A stretch of 39,191 nucleotides of DNA from an uncultured Bacteroides sp. (GCA_944322335.1 CALUOU010000015.1:1-39191), one strand, 5' to 3'. Positions 1 to 8,943 are shown, counted from the first letter of the stretch. Notes: generated by a model from the letters alone, not told the origin. Translations and numbers: made by a program.

Positions 1-76
1 TCGGGGTGACTGGATTCGAACCAGCGACAACACGCCCCCCAGACGTGTACTCTAACCGGGCTGAGCTACACCCCGA
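1..76 (-). tRNA. tRNA-Pro (anticodon GGG), cut at the window edge
   Basis: On the minus strand the sequence folds as a cloverleaf. The acceptor stem TCGGGGT (76-70) pairs with ACCCCGA (7-1). There is a GCTC...GAGT D-arm, an anticodon stem CACGT/GCGTG around the loop CTGGGGG, and a T-arm containing GGTTCGAATCC. T33 is followed by GGG, giving a proline anticodon. The discriminator base and any CCA lie outside the window, so only the very 3' end is missing. A Bacteroides-type promoter lies just upstream (103-133). Confidence 0.93.
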
Positions 77-102
77 ATCGACATCTCGTCTGATTTCGGC
101 TG

Positions 103-133
103 CAAAGGTACGGCTTTATTTGGAATTAGCAAG
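103..133 (-). promoter_or_regulatory. promoter of the tRNA-Pro gene
   Basis: Read on the minus strand, TACCTTTG (110-103) matches the Bacteroides -7 consensus TAnnTTTG. CTTG (133-130), a near match to the -33 TTTG, lies 19 bases upstream. This places transcription start about 20 bases before the tRNA. Confidence 0.6.
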
Positions 134-205
134 CGTTTAGGGGGAAATATTTTCAAAGAACTGTTTTTTTTTGCAGAAACCGCCCCAGAAGCCCTCCAAA
201 AAGCC

Positions 206-1270
206 TCAAATGCCCATGCATTCCCGATAAAAATCGAAAGTCTCAAAGATCAAATCCTTGTCAGCAGTCTGATTCAGACTAATGTCACCCACGTCTTTCA
301 GCAAGGTGAAATTGATGATACCGCCGGCATTTTTCTTGTCGTGCTTCATCAGTTCATACAGGGTTTCGTATTGGTGACAGTCGAAAGCAAACACGCCATA
401 GTTTTCCTTGATGAACTGAACGGTCTGCCGGAGCTTGTCCTTAGGGAAGCCAGCCAGACGGAAAGACAAATACAGCTCGCACACCAGCCCCCATGCCACG
501 GCATAACCGTGCAACACCGGACGGTTTTCCTGCAAGGCCAGACTCTCGAAAGCGTGTCCCACCGTATGGCCCAAGTTCAGTGCCTTGCGGATGCCATGTT
601 CTTGCGGATCCTGCGCCACAATGTCTTCCTTGACCTGCACAGAACGGCCCACCAGCGTTTTCAAATGTCCATAGTCAACCTGCCGCGTGTCTAACGCCAG
701 CAGCTCGATCCAGTGCGCAACGGTGCTGATCAGACCATGTTTCAACATCTCGGCGTAGCCGGAAAAGAAATTGCGCCCGTCCAAGGTCTGCAGGAAGGCC
801 GTTTCGAGCAGCACAAAAGCGGCCGGCGCGAAAGCGCCGATTTCATTCTTCAGTCCGTTGAAGTTGATGCCCGTCTTCCCGCCCACAGAAGCGTCGACCA
901 TAGCCAGCAGGGTGGTCGGTATATTAATATAGGTAATGCCTCGCTTAAAAGTGGCAGCTGCAAATCCGCCCAAGTCAGTCACCATGCCTCCCCCCACATT
1001 GATCAGCAAGGAACGGCGGCTGGCACCCTTCCGGCTTAAAGCCTGCCAGACGGCAGCCAGCGTTTCCAGGTTCTTATGCACATCTTCGGCACCGATGACG
1101 ACGGTTTCAGCCTCAGACAATTCCGGCATGGCTTTCAGACGCGGAAGGCAAAGGCGGGAGGTGTGCTCATCTGCCAGCAGAAAAAGCCTGTCGTGCGGAA
1201 TTTGAGCCAGCGAACGGGCCACGTCTTTTTCAAAATCTTTGCAAAGAATGACTTTTTGAGATAAGTCCAT
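206..1270 (-). CDS. aroB: 3-dehydroquinate synthase
   Basis: This cytosolic enzyme is the second step of the shikimate pathway. It converts 3-deoxy-D-arabino-heptulosonate 7-phosphate to 3-dehydroquinate, using NAD and a divalent metal. Family signatures include the NAD-binding GGGMVTDLGGF stretch, the IPTTLLAMVDASVGGKTGIN block, the LNLGHTVGHAFE zinc-ligand region and KHDKKN near the C-terminus. I chose the ATG at 1270, giving 354 residues, the normal family length. The open frame continues 73 codons upstream, but that extension has no family character and runs through the likely promoter. The gene is monocistronic on the minus strand, with the outer-membrane barrel gene divergent from it. 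Confidence 0.95.
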   Translation of the reverse strand: MDLSQKVILCKDFEKDVARSLAQIPHDRLFLLADEHTSRLCLPRLKAMPELSEAETVVIGAEDVHKNLETLAAVWQALSRKGASRRSLLINVGGGMVTDLGGFAAATFKRGITYINIPTTLLAMVDASVGGKTGINFNGLKNEIGAFAPAAFVLLETAFLQTLDGRNFFSGYAEMLKHGLISTVAHWIELLALDTRQVDYGHLKTLVGRSVQVKEDIVAQDPQEHGIRKALNLGHTVGHAFESLALQENRPVLHGYAVAWGLVCELYLSFRLAGFPKDKLRQTVQFIKENYGVFAFDCHQYETLYELMKHDKKNAGGIINFTLLKDVGDISLNQTADKDLIFETFDFYRECMGI

Positions 1271-1370
1271 AATGTCTCTTACTTTTTTAGTTCTACAAGT
1301 GAGCCTGCGAATGGGACGACAAAGCGGCGCTGCGCTGCCCTCTCCTTTCCCTTCACCGTTATCACAGCCG

Positions 1371-1378
1371 CAAAGATA
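1371..1378 (-). promoter_or_regulatory. -7 element upstream of aroB
   Basis: Minus-strand TATCTTTG fits TAnnTTTG exactly and lies about 100 bases before the chosen aroB start. No good -33 TTTG is visible. The rest of the 304-base gap between aroB and the next gene (1271-1574) shows nothing else I can support. Confidence 0.45.
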
Positions 1379-1574
1379 GGGCTTCTTCCTGAATCGGTGA
1401 AAAAAGAACGGAAGCATTCGTAGAAAAAAGATTGTATTTAATCGAAAATTAGAGTTAAATAGTCGATAAGGACAGCAAATCTCGTGCAAAGCATTAAACC
1501 TTTATAGCTCCCGCACGTCAAATGGAACAAACATAATACTGCTAATCTATATAAGTTAAGAAAGAGAATAGACA

Positions 1575-4487
1575 ATGAGAAAACTTATCTTCGGGACAGT
1601 GTTGTTGTTGACAATGGCACTATCCGCTTTCGCTCAAACCAAAAACATCACGGTGACAGGACGTGTCATCGAGGATGACACAAAAGAGCCTGCCATCCAA
1701 GCCACCATCCAACTGCTTTCTCTACCGGACAGCACTCAGGCTGCCGGAGTGGCCAGCTCGCTTGACGGATATTTCAGGCTGCCGTCGGTCAAAGCGGGCA
1801 AATACGTACTGAAAGTATCATACATAGGCTTCAAGAACAAACTGATCCCCGTGACATTGTCCGCCTCTGCGCCGCGAAAGGACATGGGCACACTGGTTCT
1901 TGAGACCGACGCCGTATTGCTCCAAGAGGCCGTGGTGACCGCCTCCGCCCCGCAAGTGCAGGTGGTGGAAGACACCATCCAGTTCAACTCTTCGGCCTAC
2001 CGCACCCCGCAAGGCTCCACCCTGGAGGAACTGGTGAAACGGCTTCCCGGCGCGGAAGTGGATGCTGACGGCAATGTGAAAATCAACGGAAAAGACATCT
2101 CGAAAATCATGGTGAACGGCAAGGAATTCTTTGGCGGAGACGTGGCCACGGCCATGGAGAACCTGCCCGTGGAAATGATCGAAAAGCTGAAGACCTACGA
2201 CAAGAAATCCGACTTGGCACGCATCACCGGCATCGACGACGGCGAAGAAGAGACCGTGCTCGACCTGACCGTGAAAAAGGAAATGGAAACGGGATGGTTT
2301 GGCAACGCCGACCTGGCCGGCGGTACCAAAGACCGCTACTCGGCACGCGCCATGATCAACCATTTCCGGGGGCCTACACAGTTCACCATCATGGGACAAG
2401 CCAACAACACCAACGCCCGCTATCCGGGTGGCGGCGGCGGCCCCAGCTGGAGAGTGAACAGAGGCTTGACTTCCAACAAATTTATCGGCATCAACTTTGC
2501 CACGTCCAGCGAAAAGCTCGATGTGGAGAGCAATGTCCGCTATAACTATCGAGGCAACGACCAGGTCAACACCGGATATACCGAGAACTTCCTGACAGGA
2601 AACACCGGCTCGTCCTTCTCCAACTCAAACACCCTGCAACGCACCAGAAACGTCAACTTCAATGCCAACGTCATGCTGGAATGGCGCCCGGACACGATGA
2701 CCAACATCATCTTCCGCCCCAACTTCTCGTATGGCAATTCGGACTCTTATTCCAATTCGCAATCGGGCACTTTCAATGATGACCCTTACAACTACGTCAC
2801 TAACCCAAACAATTATCTGGATCTGAGCGCTCTGGCACAGGCTGACATCCTGAGCGACGACCCGCTGAAGGACATCCGTGTCAACACCAGCAACAACCAG
2901 AACAGCAGCGACGGCAACTCGCTCTCGGCCAACGCCACCCTGCAGATCAACCGCAAACTGAACTCCAAGGGACGGAACCTCACCCTGCGCGGACGGTTCA
3001 GCTATGGAGACAACGAGAGCGACCAGTACAGCTCGACGGACACCCGTTACTTCCAGGCGAGCGCCGACCAAGGAAACGATGTGATCCGCCGCTATACCAC
3101 CGCACCCACCAACAACTACAGCTATCAGGCACAGCTGACCTATAGCGAGCCGATAGCCAAGGCCACTTTCCTGCAATTCAGCTACCGCTTCCAATACAGC
3201 TACAACGAGAGCGACCGCAACACCTACGACCTCTCTACGCTAAACTGGGAAATGGGCAACCAGCTGCCGGAAGACTACCTGGACTATCGGGATGCCGAAC
3301 AGAGCAAATATGCCGAATATAAGACCTATGAGCACGACGCACGCATCGGCCTGCGTTTCATCCGGCCCAAATACCAATTGAATGCCGGCCTTTCGTTCCA
3401 GCCACAAAACACAAAATTATCCTATAAGAAAGGTGCGATCGACACCGTGAGCACCCGCAACGTGTTCAACTTCGCGCCGAACATCGATTTCCGCATGCGG
3501 TTCTCGAAAGTGAGCCAGCTGCGCATCACCTACCGCGGACGAAGCAGCCAGCCCAGCATGGAAAACCTCTTGCCGGTGACCGATGACGCCAACCCGCTGA
3601 ACATCCAGACGGGCAACCCTGACCTGAAGCCTTCGTTCAGCCACAACATCAACTTCTTCTTCAACGACTACATCGTGGAAAAACAACGGGGCATCTTTGC
3701 CCGCGCCTTCTTCCAGGCCACGCAAAACAGCATCAGCCAAAGCCGTACCTACAACGAAGAGACCGGCGGATGGCGCTCCATGCCGAAAAACATCAACGGC
3801 AACTGGAACGTATTCGGCATGTTCGGCTTCAACACGGCTCTGAAGAACAAGAAGTATAACATCGGCACTTTCACCAACCTGCGATATGCCAACAACGTGG
3901 GTTACCTGACCTCCGGCAACGGTGCCAACGCCATCGAACAGAAGAACACCACCACCAACCTGGCCTTCGGTGAAAACCTCACGGCTTCCTATCGGGACGA
4001 CATCTTCGAGTTCGGCGTAAACGGCAACTTCTCCTACACCATCGAAAAGGACAAGCTGACCCCCTCGAACAACCAGAAGCCCTATACCTTCGCTTACGGA
4101 GCGTTCACCAACATCAACACACCGTGGAACATGAGCTTCAACACCAACATCACCAACCAAAGCCGCCGGGGCTATCGCGACAGCAGCATGAACCGCAACG
4201 AGCTGATCTGGAACGCGCAAGTCGCGCAAAGCTTCCTGAAAGGGTCGGCCACTGTGGTATTCGAGATGTATGACATCCTGCGCAAACAGAGCAACATCAC
4301 CCGTTCGCTGACCGCCAGCGGCCGCAGCGTATATGAATACAACGGTGTCAACAGCTACTGCATGCTCCACTTCATCTACCGTCTCAACATCTTCGGCGGC
4401 AAGAACACCTTCGGACAGCGTCCGCAAGGCGGCCCAGGCGGAGGTTTCCACGGTCCTGGCGGCCCGCGCAGAGGCCCGCGCTTCTAA
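1575..4487 (+). CDS. outer-membrane beta-barrel protein with carboxypeptidase-like domain
   Basis: This 970-residue protein has a signal peptide (residues 1 to about 20, ending ALSAFAQ). A carboxypeptidase D regulatory-like Ig domain follows (about 24-110, GRVIEDDTKEPAIQATI and SLDGYFRLP). Next is a plug-like region (about 115-260, with TLEELVKRLPGAEVDADGNVKINGK) and then a long aromatic-rich barrel that ends in a terminal Phe. The pattern fits the OMP_b-brl_3 family, relatives of TonB-dependent receptors that lack an obvious TonB box. The last 25 residues are a Gly/Pro/Arg-rich tail. No SusD-like partner is adjacent, so a transport substrate cannot be inferred. The gene is monocistronic, with a strong terminator 70 bases after the stop. 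Confidence 0.88.
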   Translation: MRKLIFGTVLLLTMALSAFAQTKNITVTGRVIEDDTKEPAIQATIQLLSLPDSTQAAGVASSLDGYFRLPSVKAGKYVLKVSYIGFKNKLIPVTLSASAPRKDMGTLVLETDAVLLQEAVVTASAPQVQVVEDTIQFNSSAYRTPQGSTLEELVKRLPGAEVDADGNVKINGKDISKIMVNGKEFFGGDVATAMENLPVEMIEKLKTYDKKSDLARITGIDDGEEETVLDLTVKKEMETGWFGNADLAGGTKDRYSARAMINHFRGPTQFTIMGQANNTNARYPGGGGGPSWRVNRGLTSNKFIGINFATSSEKLDVESNVRYNYRGNDQVNTGYTENFLTGNTGSSFSNSNTLQRTRNVNFNANVMLEWRPDTMTNIIFRPNFSYGNSDSYSNSQSGTFNDDPYNYVTNPNNYLDLSALAQADILSDDPLKDIRVNTSNNQNSSDGNSLSANATLQINRKLNSKGRNLTLRGRFSYGDNESDQYSSTDTRYFQASADQGNDVIRRYTTAPTNNYSYQAQLTYSEPIAKATFLQFSYRFQYSYNESDRNTYDLSTLNWEMGNQLPEDYLDYRDAEQSKYAEYKTYEHDARIGLRFIRPKYQLNAGLSFQPQNTKLSYKKGAIDTVSTRNVFNFAPNIDFRMRFSKVSQLRITYRGRSSQPSMENLLPVTDDANPLNIQTGNPDLKPSFSHNINFFFNDYIVEKQRGIFARAFFQATQNSISQSRTYNEETGGWRSMPKNINGNWNVFGMFGFNTALKNKKYNIGTFTNLRYANNVGYLTSGNGANAIEQKNTTTNLAFGENLTASYRDDIFEFGVNGNFSYTIEKDKLTPSNNQKPYTFAYGAFTNINTPWNMSFNTNITNQSRRGYRDSSMNRNELIWNAQVAQSFLKGSATVVFEMYDILRKQSNITRSLTASGRSVYEYNGVNSYCMLHFIYRLNIFGGKNTFGQRPQGGPGGGFHGPGGPRRGPRF

Positions 4488-4553
4488 ACTGACATCAGCT
4501 ATTGAGGCAAAAATCACATAGTTTTCACTTTTTTTCTTTCATCAAAATGGGTG

Positions 4554-4591
4554 GTGCATTCTTTCCGGGAGGAAGGGGTGCACTTTTTTTT
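4554..4591 (+). terminator. Rho-independent terminator of the outer-membrane barrel gene
   Basis: A 13-bp stem (arms 4554-4566 and 4571-4583, with a few G-U pairs) closes a GGGA loop. Eight Ts (4584-4591) follow directly. Confidence 0.85.
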
Positions 4592-4733
4592 GACTATAAC
4601 CACAGCAAACATCCTTCACGCCTTCACCGCCCGGTCACTCCCCTGAGAAACAAGAGCTTCCTGTGAAGCTCGACTGACAGACTGCTTCCGCACCAGCCGA
4701 TGCCGCTGTGGCTCACTGTCATGAAAAAGGAGC

Positions 4734-4755
4734 TTTCACCGGCTAAACGGTGAAA
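4734..4755. repeat. inverted repeat TTTCACCG / CGGTGAAA
   Basis: TTTCACCG (4734-4741) and CGGTGAAA (4748-4755) form an 8-bp stem with a 6-base loop. Further TTCACC or GGTGAA(A) copies occur at 4623, 4786, 4865, 4905 and 4960. Confidence 0.6.
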
Positions 4756-4941
4756 CAGCTTCTGCGAAGAAGCATCCGTGTGAAGTTTCACCATAAACAA
4801 CTGACAATTAAACGATTGCAGTGAAAGCAGCATATAAGGGATGAAAGATGAAGCCAACCTTATGTTTCACCGGAACTGGCTGAATATCACCGGATTGAAG
4901 TCATGGTGAAGGCGTGAAACTTTCAAGGCGTTTCCCTATCA

Positions 4942-4977
4942 AAATCAAGTTGAAAACACGGTGAAATCAAGTTGAAA
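4942..4977. repeat. 14-bp direct repeat, 22-bp period
   Basis: AAATCAAGTTGAAA occurs at 4942-4955 and again, perfectly, at 4964-4977. The start-to-start distance is 22 bp. Confidence 0.75.
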
Positions 4978-5085
4978 GGAAGATGAAGCCAAAGATGCCG
5001 CAAAGACGCGGCGTACGCTTACCATAGGCATTGCAAAAAGGTCACAAGACAAGCGGCACAAGACACGCACACCACTCGCGGACGG

Positions 5086-5181
5086 CACGCGTGCGGCACT
5101 TCCGGCTCACGCGTGCGGCACTTCCGGCTCACGCGTGCGGCGCATCCGATCCACGCGTGCGGCGCATCCGGCTCACGCGTG
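5086..5181. repeat. tandem 22-bp repeat with CACGCGTG palindrome cores
   Basis: Four full 22-bp units start at 5086, 5108, 5130 and 5152, and a partial fifth starts at 5174. Each begins with the perfect 8-bp palindrome CACGCGTG. Units 1 and 2 are identical; units 3 and 4 differ mainly in the second half (GCGCATCCG instead of GCACTTCCG). A degenerate half site, CACGC, sits one period upstream at 5064. There are no variable spacers, so it is not a CRISPR array. Confidence 0.9.
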
Positions 5182-5347
5182 AAAATCTGCATCATATACG
5201 AGGAAGGAATAAGTTCAACCGATTTGCGGATAATAATATAGTCCGGATAAATGGCAAAGCAAGCAATGTCTCACCTCACCAATCATACAGCCCGGCATTC
5301 AGTCTGTACCCCGATTAAAAGGCACGGTCCAGCCTGCCTGTACATAC

Positions 5348-5414
5348 AAAAAAGGGAAGTCTCCCGACTTCCGCAATTTTTCTAACCTTAAATCTAAATC
5401 TCTATGAAAAAAAC
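5348..5414 (-). ncRNA. candidate small RNA of about 65 nt
   Basis: A perfect -7 element TATCTTTG lies on the minus strand at 5428-5421, and a hairpin with a T run lies at 5372-5349. Together they delimit a short transcript with no plausible gene. The U- and A-rich 5' part resembles leaders I associate with Bacteroidales transcripts. The -33 element is not at standard spacing (CAAA at 5456-5459 is too far away), so this is inference only. Confidence 0.3.
5355..5372 (-). terminator. terminator hairpin, minus strand
   Basis: GGAAGTC (5372-5366 on the minus strand) and GACTTCC (5361-5355) form a 7-bp stem around a GGGA loop. On the minus strand CTTTTTTG follows. It can end helicase transcripts or a short RNA starting near 5414. 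On the plus strand the T run comes four bases later, so bidirectional use is possible. Confidence 0.65.
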
Positions 5415-5495
5415 GTGGGACAAAGATAAGGCTTTATCTCATAGGATGATATTAACAAAAACTATAATGCGGCCTCGTTTTGCAAAAAAAGGTTA

Positions 5496-8400
5496 TCATA
5501 AGAAAGCAGCACGCTGAATGGACTCCAGCAATCGGGCATAAATAGGATTCAACTTCAGCAATTCGGGCACACCGGTGATGAACATTTGCCGGCGGGCACG
5601 TGTGAGAGCCACGTTCAGTTTCCGGTCGATGAGCACGCCGTCTTCTTCCGTCAGATTGGCAAGGAACTTCAGCTGATAGGCGTGATTGACACAGAAAGAA
5701 TAGATGATCACATCGCGCTCGCTTCCCTGAAAACGTTCTACGGTGTCAATCAAAATACCGTCGAGAGGAGGAAGACGGAGGGAGCCGATCTCCTGGCGGA
5801 TAAGCGCGATCTGGCTGCGGTAAGGGGTGATGATGCCCAAGGTGTGTGCGGTGTCAAAAGCGCCACTGGCCTCATATTGCCGATAGATGGCGGCACTGAG
5901 CCGGGCTGCGATCCGGGCCTCGTCATGGTTGGTCTTGGCCGATTGCAGGGGTGGTTCAGGACGGGAAGGAAGGAAAGCCACCCGGCGGGTCAGGATGTCA
6001 GCAAACTCATTGCCGGCCAGCGAAGAAGCCAAGGCCAGCGTATCTGTCTGATGGGAAAGTCCTAAGGACTCCAAGCGACCGCCATAAAAGGCGCGGTTGG
6101 GGAAATCGGCCACGGCGGGATTCATCCGTCCTTGCCGGCAGAGCATGTCGCGGCAGGAAGCGGGAGCGTTCCGGTGGAGGCGTTCAAAGAGAGAGTCTTT
6201 CAGGTTGTGCAGACCGATGCCGCGCAAGAGGCCGTCACGCACTTCCGACTGGAGAGCAGACTGCAGGATGACAGCAGGCAGCTGCTTGTGGTCGCCGATC
6301 ATGACGAACTTTCCGATGGAGTTCTGCCCTTGTCCGTTTTTCAGGCAGAGCAGTCCCAGCAATTGCGGCTCCAGAATTTGGGTGGCCTCGTCGATGATGG
6401 CGGTGTCGAACGTTTTGAGCCGGAACAGCTCGGTCTTGGAGGAGAGCGTGGAGACAGTCCCCACAAAGATGCGGCAACGGGCAATGCGTGCCTGCACCTC
6501 GCTGCGGCGGGCGCAGTCGGCAATGACGTTTTCGATCAGGTAGGGGCGGTAGAGCGGATCACACGAAAGCTCGCTGCCAATCCGGATAAAGTCCACGGCA
6601 GGAGTGATGGCGGCCAGAGCTTTGCAGATCTCGTCCACGGCGCGGTTGGTATAGGAAAGCATCAGCAGCTGCTGCCCTTCCGCATGAAAGGCTTCCACCA
6701 TGCCCCGCAAGGCGCGTGAAGTCTTGCCGGTGCCCGGAGGCCCCACCAGCAGGAAATAGTCACGCGCGGCACGGGCTTTCAGAATGATGCGCTGAAAATC
6801 ATCGGCGGCAGCGGCAATGGCCGTGTCATAGGCCGTGTCCCGCTCAGGCTTCCGCTGGCAGAGCAGCAAGGCGCGGCGGGAAGGGCTGGCCGTGAGAAAA
6901 GCGGCCAACCCTTGGTACATGCTCCGGAAGGCAGTGTCCATGCAGTCATGCTCCACAGCATAGCGGCTTCCGGCAGGCAGTACGCCCGTGTTCTGCTGGG
7001 TGGAGCGCAGACGGATGCGGATGCTTTGGGGAGAGATTTCTTCAATGTTTCCTTTAAATATCATTTTGTTGGTCACATTGTCCTCGGCCACGTTCCGCTC
7101 ATAGAGCACAATGGCGTCACCCGGACGGAAGTTGGGCAGACAGCCCTCTTTCATGCCCTGTTCCGGAAGTGAAGAGATGTCGAGCGTCAGGTAGGGCTTG
7201 TGAGCGTCGGCGGCATTGTTTTGGCGGATGCGCAAGTCGCAGAGGATTTCGCCGGCTTCCTGTTTCTCCTCCAGAGTGGACAGCCAGAGGGCGGCGGCTC
7301 CTGTACGTCCTTCATAGGCCACGTCGCCCGACTTGGAGGTGTACAGCTCTTTGGTGATGAAATTGTAGAGGGTGTAGAAATAGCTCTGCTCCAAGGGTGT
7401 CAGCCCGTGCATCCGGTTGTATAGGCTCTGGATAGGCGGAGCGAGGTAACGGTTCCACAACACGTTGTCCAGCTGGCGCTCGTTCAGGACGGCCGGACGC
7501 AGGTCTTCCAGGCAGCGGGCAGTATAGGCGGGACTGTTGTGGAACTGGAGGTTGTATTCATTGGCCACGATGCGGTTGCGCACGTCCATCACCCGGCGCA
7601 CCAAGGCCCACGAAGGGCGGGCGGGATAAAGCAGCGGATAACGGGTGTAAAGCAGATAGGCTTTCACCTTCCGGTGGTCTTGTCCCATGGAATGCTCCAG
7701 CACGGCCTGATAGAGCAGCATCTGCACCTTGTTGTTCTCCTTGGGCTCTATTTTCCCTCGGATGCTGTATTCGTCCGCTTTGCCCGATTTCATTTCGATG
7801 AAGGCCGACATGTCCCGTTGCATGTAGTCCAAACGTCCTTGCAGGCCCAGAGCCTCGCAGATGTATGAAGGTTCCAGCACGGCGTCACGCTTGTTGAGTC
7901 TGTAGCCTGGCTCCTGGAACTTCCGAGTGACAACCTCCCGGATGTGCTCAAAGTGAAGCTTGCAGTTTTCAAAAAACTCTTTTTCCGTCTTGGGGAGTTG
8001 CAGGTCGGGACAGGCAGCCAGCTCAATGGCATATTGGCGGAAGGCTTTCTTCATGCATTGCAGATAGTCGGGCGTTTCTTCGGCATGAATCCATTCGTCG
8101 AGGAAGAGGTTGGCCAGGTTTCCCAGCAGAAGCGGTCCCGTGTTTTGGGAGGGCTGAAGCCTCCGCAGGATGTAATTGGCAGGATGGTGCCCGTATTCCG
8201 CAAAACATTCGGCCAAAGCGCTGATGTCTATCAGGTAGTCCGGCTCAAGAATGAGAAAGCTTGGAGTCAGTATGCCTTCCTTGTCCACGGCCACATCCAG
8301 CAGGTTGAGTTGGGCGTGCGGCCAAAGCAGGCGGCAGGTCGCGGCAAACTCTTCGTTGATCTCCGGCACGTTGTATCTCACTTTGAGGGGCGTGTCGCTC

Positions 8401-8900
8401 AGGCGTTCCATAGGCCGCACATACAGGAAACGCTCATCCGCATGGAGAAAGCAGACCCGCATGCGGCGGATTTGCCGCTCGGCAGGAGGAGCCACGATGT
8501 AGGTGGCGTCGGCGCGAGGCAGCAGCCGGTACAGCTCGTCCGGAATGTTCTCGCCAGTCAGCCGTTTCACAAAGAAAGCCAAGGTCTTGACATCGCGCAA
8601 CAGCTGTTCCCGTGTCGGCTCCAGATGGCGGTTCATCACCTCGTTTCCCGTCAGGCGGAACGTATGCAGGCGGTTTTCCTCCCTGACGGACAATCCGATT
8701 CTGGCAGCCACGAAACTGATGCGTGCGGACAGGTCGGTCATTTGCAGGCTCCCGTCTTCCATCTGTGTCCGGCAAAGACGCTCCAGCAGGTCGCCGCGCA
8801 ACTGACGGTAGACAGCGGCATTGGGGACAACATCAGGCTGGCAAGCCTGGAGAAGAAGGCAATAGCTTTCTTGGGCGATTTTCGGCAGGTCTTCTTTCAT
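5496..8900 (-). CDS. Dna2-like superfamily 1 helicase with PD-(D/E)XK nuclease motif
   Basis: This protein of about 1134 residues probably unwinds and cuts DNA or DNA/RNA ends. The N-terminal half contains GRLDY (D at about 355), IEMKSGK (E and K at about 368-370) and QMLLYQ, the D...ExK...QxxxY pattern of RecB/Cas4-type nucleases. The C-terminal half is an SF1B (UPF1/Dna2-like) helicase: Walker A GPPGTGKT (about 720), DEAT Walker B (about 836), GDHKQLPAV, ITPYRSQ, DTVERFQGSE (about 1053) and VALTRARRQ (about 1098). I see no clear Cys cluster for an Fe-S centre. I prefer the ATG at 8900; the frame extends six codons further. It lies 43 bases after tatC and may be cotranscribed with it. The biological role is not established from context. 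Confidence 0.85.
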   Translation of the reverse strand: MKEDLPKIAQESYCLLLQACQPDVVPNAAVYRQLRGDLLERLCRTQMEDGSLQMTDLSARISFVAARIGLSVREENRLHTFRLTGNEVMNRHLEPTREQLLRDVKTLAFFVKRLTGENIPDELYRLLPRADATYIVAPPAERQIRRMRVCFLHADERFLYVRPMERLSDTPLKVRYNVPEINEEFAATCRLLWPHAQLNLLDVAVDKEGILTPSFLILEPDYLIDISALAECFAEYGHHPANYILRRLQPSQNTGPLLLGNLANLFLDEWIHAEETPDYLQCMKKAFRQYAIELAACPDLQLPKTEKEFFENCKLHFEHIREVVTRKFQEPGYRLNKRDAVLEPSYICEALGLQGRLDYMQRDMSAFIEMKSGKADEYSIRGKIEPKENNKVQMLLYQAVLEHSMGQDHRKVKAYLLYTRYPLLYPARPSWALVRRVMDVRNRIVANEYNLQFHNSPAYTARCLEDLRPAVLNERQLDNVLWNRYLAPPIQSLYNRMHGLTPLEQSYFYTLYNFITKELYTSKSGDVAYEGRTGAAALWLSTLEEKQEAGEILCDLRIRQNNAADAHKPYLTLDISSLPEQGMKEGCLPNFRPGDAIVLYERNVAEDNVTNKMIFKGNIEEISPQSIRIRLRSTQQNTGVLPAGSRYAVEHDCMDTAFRSMYQGLAAFLTASPSRRALLLCQRKPERDTAYDTAIAAAADDFQRIILKARAARDYFLLVGPPGTGKTSRALRGMVEAFHAEGQQLLMLSYTNRAVDEICKALAAITPAVDFIRIGSELSCDPLYRPYLIENVIADCARRSEVQARIARCRIFVGTVSTLSSKTELFRLKTFDTAIIDEATQILEPQLLGLLCLKNGQGQNSIGKFVMIGDHKQLPAVILQSALQSEVRDGLLRGIGLHNLKDSLFERLHRNAPASCRDMLCRQGRMNPAVADFPNRAFYGGRLESLGLSHQTDTLALASSLAGNEFADILTRRVAFLPSRPEPPLQSAKTNHDEARIAARLSAAIYRQYEASGAFDTAHTLGIITPYRSQIALIRQEIGSLRLPPLDGILIDTVERFQGSERDVIIYSFCVNHAYQLKFLANLTEEDGVLIDRKLNVALTRARRQMFITGVPELLKLNPIYARLLESIQRAAFL

Positions 8901-8943
8901 ATGTGTGTGTACGAACAAGACGGATTTGTGATTGGCGTTTTTT

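Larger units (their letters stand above)
4488..5495. other. 1 kb non-coding region with repeated motifs
   Basis: No convincing gene is present. The region holds a terminator (4554-4591), a cluster of TTTCACC/GGTGAAA motifs in both orientations (4623-4966), and a 14-bp direct repeat with a 22-bp period (4942-4977). It also holds the CACGCGTG array (5086-5181) and a promoter plus hairpin that may encode a small RNA on the minus strand (5348-5428). The open frame at 5031-5318 is a by-product of the repeats. Confidence 0.6.

Noticed and set aside
3417-4517. 366-codon minus-strand open frame
   Set aside because: It is antisense to the outer-membrane barrel gene, Val/Ala/Glu-rich with no motifs, a typical shadow of a GC-rich gene.
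5086-5181. CRISPR array
   Set aside because: Units are contiguous 22-bp repeats with no unique spacers of constant length and no cas genes in the window.
5031-5318. 95-codon open frame across the CACGCGTG array
   Set aside because: Its sequence is dominated by the 22-bp repeat read out of phase, has no family character, and no promoter or ribosome site is visible.
4488-5495. degraded gene in the 1 kb gap
   Set aside because: I could not find a recognisable protein fragment in any frame; the region is explained by repeats, a terminator and a possible small RNA.
5404-5517. 37-codon plus-strand frame beginning MKKTWDKDKAL
   Set aside because: It overlaps the end of the helicase gene, ends in a basic run with no family character, and its ATG lies in a region better explained as a minus-strand promoter and leader.
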